21,782 nt of DNA from NCBI GenBank assembly GCA_026770615.1, contig MU631646.1, positions 3,398-25,179 of the forward strand, read 5' to 3'. Positions 7,942 to 16,100 of this stretch are shown one piece after another. A program made the translations under genes and the position numbers. Each line of letters begins with the position of its first letter. Within the stretch, counting starts at the first letter, position 1. The DNA is from Pavlovales sp. CCMP2436 (taxonomy: Eukaryota > Haptophyta > Pavlovophyceae > Pavlovales). The notes below the pieces were generated by a model. The model was not told where the DNA came from, did no database searches, and worked only from the letters and a program-made list of their open reading frames with translations.

Positions 7942-8655
7942 ATGACGGCACTCCGCCTCTCGTGCGCTTCCCTGCGTCGCGCGCTGCGCGCCAGCCCGAC
8001 GCTCGCGTGCTTGCCGGCACAGCGCGCGACGATGCTCCGCGCGGCGCGCGGGGCCCCGGTCGGCGTCGGCTTCGCGACGGCGGCCGCGGTGACGCGCATG
8101 CGCACCGTCTCCTGCCGCGAGCCAGCTCGCGGCACACCGGCCGATCCTCCCCAGGCGTCGCGTGGCACAGACGGAGGCGGCAAGGATGGCGCTCTCGACC
8201 CGTTCGCTGAGCGTTTGGCATCGGTGATCACCTCGGCCATGATGCGGCTCGGGAGCGCCGGGTTCCTCGGCTTCTGCGCAGGCATTGTGCTCAAGCGCGC
8301 GACAACAGAGGCTGCCTACACTGTCGGCGTCGCGTTTGTCTTCCTCCAGGTTCGGCGCGCGTCCCACCATCGCGCCCTCCCGGCTGCTGGCTGCGACTAA
8401 CCTCGTCCGAGCGCCCTCTCGCGCCCGCTCGCCGCTCGCCCGCTCCAGCTACTAGCCTACAGGGGCTACATCGACATCCAGTGGAAGCGCCTCCGCGAGG
8501 ACTTGCTTTATCTCGTCGACACGGACGGCGACGGCGAGATCACGCGCAAGGACGTGCTCGCCTACATTCGGACGCTGCTCAGTGTTTTGGTTTACAAGCT
8601 GCCCAGCACCACCGGCTTTACCGCGGGGCTCGTCTACGGCTGGCGCTGGAGCTGA
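7942..8655 (+). CDS. FUN14-domain membrane protein with internal EF-hand loop (two exons)
   Basis: Exons 7942-8360 and 8463-8655, 203 residues. The intron (8361-8462) is GT-AG and joins in phase at residue 140 (FLQVRRA / GYIDIQWKRL). Residues 1-55 are Arg/Ala/Ser-rich without acidic residues, like a mitochondrial or plastid presequence. Residues 103-140 hold the Gly-rich transmembrane helices of the FUN14 domain (LGSAGFLGFCAGIVL); GYIDIQWKRL (from 141) is the conserved turn after them; 159-170 is a canonical EF-hand loop, DTDGDGEITRKD; and LPSTTGFTAGLVYGWRWS closes the domain with its last Gly-rich helix. Known relatives: FUNDC1/2 of the outer mitochondrial membrane (mitophagy receptor in animals) and plant and protist FUN14 proteins of unclear role. 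FUNDC1-type LIR motif not seen. Calcium regulation is inference from the EF-hand. The start is the only ATG before the domain that gives a presequence. Confidence 0.85.
8361..8462 (+). other. Intron of the FUN14 gene
   Basis: 102-base GT-AG intron, GC- and pyrimidine-rich (many CGCCCGCTC-like runs before the CTACAG acceptor). The nearer donor at 8350 also reads GT but would throw exon 2 out of frame; the donor at 8361 restores the frame exactly. Confidence 0.8.
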
Positions 8656-9073
8656 GCGGGCCCGACGGTTCGACAGAGCACTGCCATGCTGAAAGCGATG
8701 GAGCTGAGTGAGTCCGTCGTACACGACTCATAGAGTCATTGCACCTTCACGGGCTTCAGATGCATGCCCCTTTGAGAGTAGTAATCAACTTACGCCTTGA
8801 CCAACTATATAGCTAAATTTAGTTAGTTCGAATACTGTAGTCAGTTTTTTTTTTTTTTAGACATTAAATTCAATTTTAATGGAGAACTAGTAACTTTTAA
8901 TTTAATTAACCTAGACCGAGACGTACATAAGTTAGTCAGAACTCTGAAAATATATTTTTGGTGATCCACGGATGAGCGATTGCGCGCGCCGTTGCTGCCC
9001 GGGAGCCTTTCGAAGGGAAGAATGTACATTATCGGCATCGCGGCGGCGGCCGCGGGAGTCTACGTGCAGCTCG
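8656..9073. other. Convergent AT-rich spacer
   Basis: Lies between the 3' ends of the FUN14 gene (+) and the RelA/SpoT-like gene (-). AT-rich, with a 14-T tract (8845-8858) and a GAGTGAGTCCGT segment (8707-8718) that also occurs at 2987-2998. No gene is supportable; probably the two 3' UTRs and terminators. Confidence 0.55.
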
Positions 9074-10480
9074 CTAGTCGGAGACGAGAACGCGGACTTG
9101 CTTGAACTTGGGCATGTTTAAGCCACCGCAGGATGGCGGCTCGACGAAGAGCGTGCGGAGAATATCGCGGTAGAAGCCGAAGAGCGGGATGGTGTTCGCG
9201 ACCTGGTCGCGCGCCGCCTCGCGCTTCGCCTTGTACGCGTCGTGCGACTGCTTGGTCAGGCGCTCGCGCTCGAGGCAGTAGTTGATGAGCGGCTGGATCT
9301 GCACCTCGAAGAGCTGCCCGTTCCACTCGAAGATGGACTTGACGCACTCCCAGCCCGAGTTGCCCTTGCGCTTGGCGCCCAGGTGGTCCTTCACCTCGAT
9401 GAAGCGCAGCCGCTTGCGCGACACGTCTCCTGCGCCCGCCGTCACGCCCGCCAGCTCGTCGTCGGTGAAGACGATGTTCTCGATGGCCGCCTGCAGCTCG
9501 CGCGCCTGGTCGACCGTGCCGACCACGAACTTGAGGCCGAACACGTCCTTGACAAAGTGGCCGAGGCTCGCGAGCTTCTTGTCCTCCCTCGAGAGGTCTT
9601 TCACGATCTGATCGAGGTCGAAGATCTCGTCGCACACCTTGTTGAAGATCTCCTGCTCCGCCTTGATGCGCGAGATCATCTTGTAGATCTGCGCCTCCGC
9701 CAGCTCTCCTCTCTCATGCTCGTCCGAGACGGCCGTGGGCACCGTCGGGTGGTACTCGACGAAGGAGGCGACGAGGTTGGGCGCCACCCACTTCCCGTTG
9801 GACAGCATGCGGTGCTGCGAGAGGACGCGGTTGCCCAGCGCCAGGTCCGTCTCCGAGCGCAGCGTGGTCGGCTCCATACGCTGCGAGAGCTCGAAGCGAT
9901 GGCGCGTGCGCGGCAGCTCGCCGACAACGACGGACTGCAGGTAGTAGCGTCCGAGCAGGCGCTGGCCGAGCAGCATGCACAGCGTGTGCTGGTTCTGCTC
10001 GCCGTTGCGCAGCGTCGAATCGAACTCAGAGCGCGCCATCTCGATCTGCGAACGCGAGAACTGCAGCTCGTGCGCCGCGTCCGGCTGCTGCTCGATCGGT
10101 AAGCGTGACTGCTGCAGGTAGGAGATCAGGGCTGTTATCTCCTTCTTCTGCGTGAGAAGATATAGGGGAGATCTGCTCGCCACCGACGCCGCTGCTGCCG
10201 CCGCCGCGAGCGACGTGATCTCAGGCGCGTTCTTCGCCGCCGCCACCGTCGCTGCCACCGCCGCGAGCGGCGTGACCTCGGCTCTTCTCGCCGCAGCCGC
10301 AGGCTGGCCGTTGGGCGCCAGGTGGACGCGCTTGGGTCTCGGCCGCTCAGGAGCGCGCGGAGGCCGAGCAGCAACGGGCGCGGCGTAGGCGAGCGAGGAG
10401 GGTCCAGCACGGCTCCGCAGCCCGTTCCGCGGCTGCTCGACGGCGAGCGAGCTCACGAGCAGCAGGCAGTAGCTCAACAT
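9074..10480 (-). CDS. Presequence-bearing protein with diverged RelA/SpoT synthetase-like fold
   Basis: Single-exon frame of 468 residues from ATG 10480 (the frame runs slightly further upstream but only from a non-ATG codon). Residues 1-16 (MLSYCLLLVSSLAVEQ) form a signal-peptide-like segment followed by an Ala/Pro/Arg-rich region to about 100, consistent with secretion or a bipartite plastid presequence. The middle part, about 110-290, is helical and unrecognised. The C-terminal part follows the order of the RelA/SpoT nucleotidyltransferase fold: VKDVFGLKFVVGT (about 308-320) for the DLxGxR strand, then FIEVKDH, then GNSGWECVKS for NGYQSLHT (Tyr replaced by W377), FEVQIQP for VEVQIRT (E392 kept), then SHDAYK for the AHWxYK turn. 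Family knowledge: this fold makes ppGpp/pppGpp. The match is patchy, so activity is doubtful; another nucleotidyltransferase-type or unrelated family is possible. The only other ppGpp-type gene in the window is the HD hydrolase at 413-1375. Confidence 0.45.
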   Translation of the reverse strand: MLSYCLLLVSSLAVEQPRNGLRSRAGPSSLAYAAPVAARPPRAPERPRPKRVHLAPNGQPAAAARRAEVTPLAAVAATVAAAKNAPEITSLAAAAAAASVASRSPLYLLTQKKEITALISYLQQSRLPIEQQPDAAHELQFSRSQIEMARSEFDSTLRNGEQNQHTLCMLLGQRLLGRYYLQSVVVGELPRTRHRFELSQRMEPTTLRSETDLALGNRVLSQHRMLSNGKWVAPNLVASFVEYHPTVPTAVSDEHERGELAEAQIYKMISRIKAEQEIFNKVCDEIFDLDQIVKDLSREDKKLASLGHFVKDVFGLKFVVGTVDQARELQAAIENIVFTDDELAGVTAGAGDVSRKRLRFIEVKDHLGAKRKGNSGWECVKSIFEWNGQLFEVQIQPLINYCLERERLTKQSHDAYKAKREAARDQVANTIPLFGFYRDILRTLFVEPPSCGGLNMPKFKQVRVLVSD

Positions 10481-11120
10481 CCCCGCCGGCAAGTCCTAGG
10501 CCAGTTGAACTTTGGGCGCGCGGGGCTGTGACTTTTCCCTTCGTTGAAAAAATGCCTCTTCAGAAAAACCGCCTACTCTTGCAAGCGCGTCGCCCCGCTA
10601 TGAATATTTGCCGGGGCGACGTGCCACACATTCCCCAAGAGTGTCCCAGAGGGGCTCAGCAGGCCGCGCTTCGAACCAACGGTGGGCAGAGTGCAAGAAA
10701 TCCGTTATGATCTGTAGAAATCATTGAAAGAAAACCCTAAGAATATTAGCATATGTAGGGGCTGAAATCGGGCATGTGCAGGTGCACGTGCCATAGCGTG
10801 TGTCGCACGCCGCGTCGGGAATGCTGGTAGCTCGCCACCTCTTCTGAGCGTGCGGGGCAACCTATGTAGACTGTACATACCTTCAGATGTGCCCGACTCG
10901 TCCGTTGTGTATCCATAAGGGCACTTAGTCAACATTGGCCATTCCTGGCTATATCCTATTTGCATAGGATATGTGACTTTGATTAAATTTTGCATTTTAT
11001 GAAGTATGTTCAAGTTGTTAAATTGCGGGCTCAGCGAAGGGTCGAAGCTTATTGTTGGCCTCTTGAGACCCGCGTATAGATATCTCTTTAGGGACCTCAC
11101 GAGGTACCTCTTCTCTTTTC

Positions 11121-11200
11121 ATGCGAAAAAAAGGCCACCTGCAAAAAATCTTCGCGCACACCCGAAAAAAAGGCCTAAGTTAAAAATCCTCGCGTCAACG
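11121..11200. repeat. Imperfect tandem duplication, about 41 bp
   Basis: Two adjacent copies, each running CGAAAAAAAGGCC, a variable part, then AAAAAATCTTCGCG or AAAAATCCTCGCG. Seen directly; no function proposed. Confidence 0.75.
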
Positions 11201-11243
11201 CTTTATATTTTTACTCACAAACGCTGCTGTGGACTCAGACCCG

Positions 11244-11276
11244 GGACCTCCCCGAGATCTTAACTTCGGGAGGTTC
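11244..11276. repeat. Hairpin-forming inverted repeat
   Basis: GGACCTCCCCGA and TCGGGAGGTTCC are nearly self-complementary around an AT-rich loop (GATCTTAACT). I looked for a tRNA here because of the GTTCC-like element and could not fold a cloverleaf. Confidence 0.6.
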
Positions 11277-11691
11277 CGGTGGGAACTCTGAGATAATCTC
11301 GGGCAGTTACGCCTTTTTCTGTACGCGGCTTGAGACCTAACATTCCAAGGCTCAGCTCCGGCGGTGGACGAAATCAAGGTACGCGGCGACCGTGCGGCCC
11401 ACAATCACATCCTTTGTCAACGAATGAAGGATTTAACTTTTCATAAGGTTGCGCTTGGGACCGGATCCTTTACTACCGCGGGCACAAACCCCAGGAATCA
11501 AAATCAAACAATGAGAAACCAAAAAATTGAATTATTCGCTCAAACATCGCCAGGCTAGACTTCGGCGCTCGGTGCGCTTGAGAATCTCGGGGCTATATTC
11601 GTAAGGAATGGGATTCAAGAATCAAGCTGGATTGTCTGAATAGTCGCGCCACCTGCTGAACCATGCTAAGCCGCTAATATATGTATGATAT

Positions 11692-11723
11692 GGATTCAAG
11701 CTGGCGTCTGACTGTTCTGAATG
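11692..11723 (-). repeat. Dispersed 32-bp repeat, inverted copy
   Basis: The 32 bases starting GGATTCAAGCTGGCGTC are the exact reverse complement of 15794-15825, over 4 kb away inside intron 6 of the NDK-array gene. A partial, diverged copy precedes it (about 11611-11643). Confidence 0.9.
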
Positions 11724-11754
11724 GCCGCTAATATATTATAGTCGCGAGATTCAG

Positions 11755-11980
11755 CAGTACGTGGACATGACCAAAACATTCCGTTCGAGCGGATGCGGAG
11801 GTGCTATTACGATGCTGCAGCTGCACGGCCGCCGCTATATGCAGCTCGGCGTGTCAATGTGAGTTGTGACGCGCCGCGCGTGTGAAGCTCAGTTGTGCCG
11901 TGAGAACAACGTCTCGCGCGCTGACCGCAGCGCCAGCTGCAGGAGATTGAGAAGGGACAGAAGCGCTTGCATGTAGCCCA
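11755..11980 (+). pseudogene. Exon-like relic with an intact-looking intron
   Basis: An open stretch 11755-11858 (after an ATTCAG acceptor-like site; reads QYVDMTKTFRSSGCGG, then MLQLHGRRYMQLGVS) is followed by GTGAGT, a 72-base GC-rich intron-like segment ending GACCGCAG at 11930, and a second open stretch reading RQLQEIEKGQKRLHVAQ in one frame. The phases of the two pieces do not join cleanly (first piece ends in phase 2, the protein-like second frame wants phase 0), and no continuation is found either side. I read it as the remains of a displaced gene fragment; it may also be chance. Confidence 0.25.
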
Positions 11981-12147
11981 AAGAGTCCAGCTCCAAGGAG
12001 CTCAAGTCGGCCACAATAATTCAATTTTGTGCAGAGCACTCAGTAAGGTATAATTATGTATGCAGTTCTGTGCTGTGTGCATACATGATTAGACTTAAAG
12101 TCTCGAGCGTGAGACGGCGTGCGCATCACACTGAGCCGGGGCACGCG

Positions 12148-13124
12148 TCAGTGCGCGAGCCGCACGAGCTCGAACACGGCGCCATGCAGCTCGTCGAAGG
12201 CGTCGGCCAGGTCGGCGGCCGCGGCCGACGTGCTCGCGCTGGAGTAGGCGTTTGGTGGTGCAAGCTGGCGCAGCGGCCCCTTGAGCAGCGCACCCCAGCG
12301 CGCAATCGCGTTGTCGCGCTGCAGCGCGAGCAGGACGCACGGCCCCGCGCTGAGCGCGCGCGCGCTGAGCGCGGGCGCGCGCGCGCGGCTTAGGAGCCGC
12401 GCGGCCTGCCCGTCGGTGAGCTGCGCTACTCGGATGGCGCACACCTGGAAGCGCTCGACCGCCGCCAGCTCGAGCAGCGTGCCGGCGAGGAGCTCGCCGT
12501 CGGTCGCGAGCGCCGCCGCGGGCACGCAGACAAGGAGGAGCTCCGAGAGGCTTGCGGCCGCCGGGCGCACTAGCCGCCGCCTCGGTCCGCTCATCACGCC
12601 GCCCGGCACGATGGCGTCCTCGCGGGGAGGCGCGCCAGGCTCGCGCAGCCGCGGCGGCGGCACGAGGCCGCGCGTCGCCGGGAAGGCCACCGTGAGCGCC
12701 GCAGCCGCGGCCGCCGCGTCGCACGGCAGCTGCACCCCGTTCCGCGCGTCGTCGAGCCCGAACACGGCGCGCAAGCTGAAGGCGGCCTCCCGCTTGGCCC
12801 GCGCAGGTGACGCGCTCCCCGCGAGATGCCGCAGCAGGCGCAGCGCGGCGGGGCAGCGCAGCGCGAGCACCGCGCACGTGCCCTCGACCGCACGCTCGCC
12901 TGCCGCACCGCCCGCGAGGGCCTCGCTCAGCGACGGCGCGCCGGCCCCCGCACCCTGCCCGCCCTGCTCGCCATGCTCGCCGTGCTTGCCGTGCTCGCGC
13001 CCGTCCGCGCCAAGACGTAGCAGCCGCACGCCCTCCACCTCGAAGCCGGCGCGGACCAGCGCGCGCCAGAGGCGGTGGAGGTGGCCACGCTCGAGCACTA
13101 ACGTACAGAGTTGTATATATATAC

Positions 13125-13159
<35 letters not shown>

Positions 13160-16100
13160 GTCTGCATCATAAGAGTGATCATAAGGATACATACAAATAA
13201 ATAGATTTAGATGTCTACATTCACATAAAGATATCATATATGCATACACGCCAGCCAGAACCCCCTCCATTCATATGAAAAAGAACTATTATTAAAAAAT
13301 ACGTACCGTGCGCCTTCACCAGCAGGGGCACGCGCTGATGCGGCGTGGGTGCGAGCAGGGAGCTGCCCACCGGTGCGAGCGCGTCGATCGCACCTTCGTA
13401 CCGCACCGCCAGCGCCTGTGCGCGCGCGTGGGGGGTGGGGGGGGGGCGTTGAACGGGGGCTCGAGGGACGCAGCTTGCGCGCGGTTTGTGAAGTTGTGGC
13501 ACTGGGCAGCGATGGGTGTGACACTGGGCAGCGAGAGGTGTGACGCTGGGCAGGCCTCCACTCCTCGTGATGATTCGTTGCATTGTTATTTCTTTCGTTA
13601 ATATTAGTTCTTTTAACGTCCCCCGACTTGCAGCCCGAAGGCGTAAGGGCATGGCATTAGCTATTCTTATTACAAAGAAAAGTGGTGATGGTGGTGAGAT
13701 ATGCTCGCACCGGTTCCGCGCAGAGCTCGGCGGCTGCGAAGAGTGTGAGCACGTGCCGCGCACCCGCGCGCGCATCTGCTGAGACGAACGCGACACAGCC
13801 GGAGGCGGGGCAGCTCCCCAGCCGCCGGCGCGCGTCCTCTGCTGCGCGGAACCCGCGCACGCAGACGAGCAGGATGGGAGAACGCTTCGCGCCGCCCGGC
13901 AGGGAGGGAGGGGAGAGGGAGCACCCGGCCACAGACGGCGCGGAGGCCTCCGCCGTCCCGTGCAGCTGAGAGGGGTGCCGGCCGGCCGCAGCCGCAGCCG
14001 TGGCGGGTCGCGCGCGCCGTCCGTCGCTGCCGCCGTCCGCCTCCGCCACCGCCTCGGCCGGGACGAAGCGGCCGCACGCCGCGCGCGGTAGACGGGAGAC
14101 CGCCTTGATGCCCAGCAGCTCGAGGCGAAGCGGCCACCCTTCCCTCGCCCCGCCCGCTGTGCCGCCCGCTGTGTCGTAGCCCGCCGGGGCAACGGACTCG
14201 GCGAGCAGCGCACGCAGCGCCGTGCCGAAGCCCGCGTAACCGCCCAGCGCGAGCGGCGCCGTGGGGTCGTCGTCGGCGGCGAGCGCCACCACACAGACGG
14301 TGGGCAGGTCTGTGGTGGTGGTGGTGGTGGTTGTTGGTGTTAGTGCCTTTTCTTTCCTTTTCTTTCTTTCTTTCTTCATCCCTTCCCCTTTTTTTGCCCC
14401 CACCACCCCCTTTTTTTTGACTCCCCCCCCTTTGCCATTTGTTTTACTATTATCATTATCGTTGTTGTTGTTGCTCTTGCTATCAATAATACGAGTAGGA
14501 AGTACCGGCGTGTGCGCCGGTCACGTCCCCCTCGAGGTCGGCCAGCGCGAGCACCGTCGTGCCCCCCTGGCTGGCGAAACGGTGCGCGCGCTCGGCAAAG
14601 AGACCGCCCCACCGCCATGACTCGGGAGCGGACTTGCCCGCACCCTCCGCACCCCCTTCGCCCCCCTCGGCGCCGCCCGCGGCGACCTGCAGCAGCTGCG
14701 CGCACGCAGTGGGGGGGGCGCCGTCGTCGCTGCCGCAAGCCTGCATACAACAAGGGGAACAATCATAATCATAATTAGAGTTAGAATCACAAGAACAGTA
14801 CTGACAGTACCCCAAAAAAAAACAGTACCTGCTTGGCGCTCGAAGCGATGGCGAAGCGCACGGCCGCGGCGTCGGGGAAGAAGGCTGTTTATTTATTTAT
14901 TATTTCATAAGTAAATTTCGTGCTCGACGCACATGGATCCGTCTTCACGCCTTCTTAGTATTATATTTATTATTATATATTAATATATTGTGATAATATA
15001 TAATATATAATAATAATAATAATGAGAATAATAGTAAATAGATACTAGATAATAGATCATAGATCATAGATCATAAATAACGTAATATAATATCACATAA
15101 TAGATCATAGATAACATAACATAATATATTCGATTCTAGTATATAGCATAAAGCGTATAGCAGTGCAAGACCTGCGAGCCGCGCGGCACTGGCCGAGGCG
15201 CCCCGGACGCTCTGCAGCGCGAGGGCGAAGGCGGGGGCGAGGGCGGCGGGTGTGCACTCGCGCGCGAGCAGCAGCATGGCCATCCGCTCGCTGCCATCGG
15301 AAGGGGAGGTGGAGAGGGCCAGCGCCGCCTGCGCGGCCGAGCACCCCTCTGGCGGGGGGAGCGCCGCCGCGATCCGCGCGTGCGCGTCGGCAGGTAGCGT
15401 GCCGCAGTACAGGTCCACGAGTGCAAAGCCTGCACATGTAAGCACGGAAGTAATTTATGTGTATAAATATATAGAATTATGTATCATACAGCATATAAAA
15501 TGGATCAGAATGATTTTTTTTTAATAATAATAATATTTAATAATTTTAATAATTTTAATAATTGCTATTATTATAAAAATAAGAATTCTAAAGTAATAAT
15601 AATAATAATAATAACTATAAATATAACAATCATAATTAGCATAATTATAATTATAGGTATAATAATTATTATTATAATTATAGTCATTATTATACAACAG
15701 GGCAGCGTGCGGCAGCACACGCCCGCAAGTGCAAAGCCTTTGCATGTATGCATATAACAGGCAATGGGCGACGCAGCGCTCAGACCAGCACAACATTCAG
15801 AACAGTCAGACGCCAGCTTGAATCCCTATTAGAAATACATGTACAACTAAATGATGGATGTTAATGCAGAGATATACGAGTAAGAGAGTATATATTGTGT
15901 GAAATATAGTAAACAACATAAAATACATATAATGCATATAATACATAAAACATGTATAATCATGCTCAGACCCGCACAACTTCCAGGACAGTCAGACGCC
16001 AGCTCGAATCCCTATCGGTAACAAATATAATCACATATCAGTAATATGATTAATACTCACATTAATATATGATTATATATGATTTATGTAATTTCCAAAT

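Larger units (their letters stand above)
10481..12147. other. Gene-poor repeat-bearing region
   Basis: 1.67 kb between the starts and ends of flanking minus-strand genes. It is of mixed composition, without a convincing complete gene. It contains a tandem duplication of about 41 bp (11121-11200), a hairpin (11244-11276), an imperfect duplication (about 11611-11682 and 11692-11747, sharing ATTCAAG, CCGCTAATATAT and TAGTCGCG blocks), one copy of the dispersed 32-bp repeat, and an exon-like relic (11755-11980). The promoter of the 10480 gene should lie at its left end. Confidence 0.55.

Noticed and set aside
8350..8462. Alternative FUN14 donor at 8350
   Set aside because: It gives a phase-0 end that does not match exon 2; the donor at 8361 restores the conserved GYIDIQW frame.
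9022..9105. 27-codon plus-strand micro-ORF with one hydrophobic segment (MYIIGIAAAAAGVYVQLAS)
   Set aside because: Short, Ala-rich from a GCG run, overlaps the 3' end of the minus-strand gene, and has no independent support.
11244..11310. tRNA-like or riboswitch-like fold around GGTTCC
   Set aside because: Only one hairpin forms; no acceptor stem, anticodon arm or conserved spacing.
13098..13182. Ile/Tyr-rich hydrophobic start of a 344-codon frame, as if a membrane anchor of a separate gene
   Set aside because: It is translation of the (TA)n repeat in intron 11; a TTAG acceptor at 13098 joins in phase to the preceding exon.
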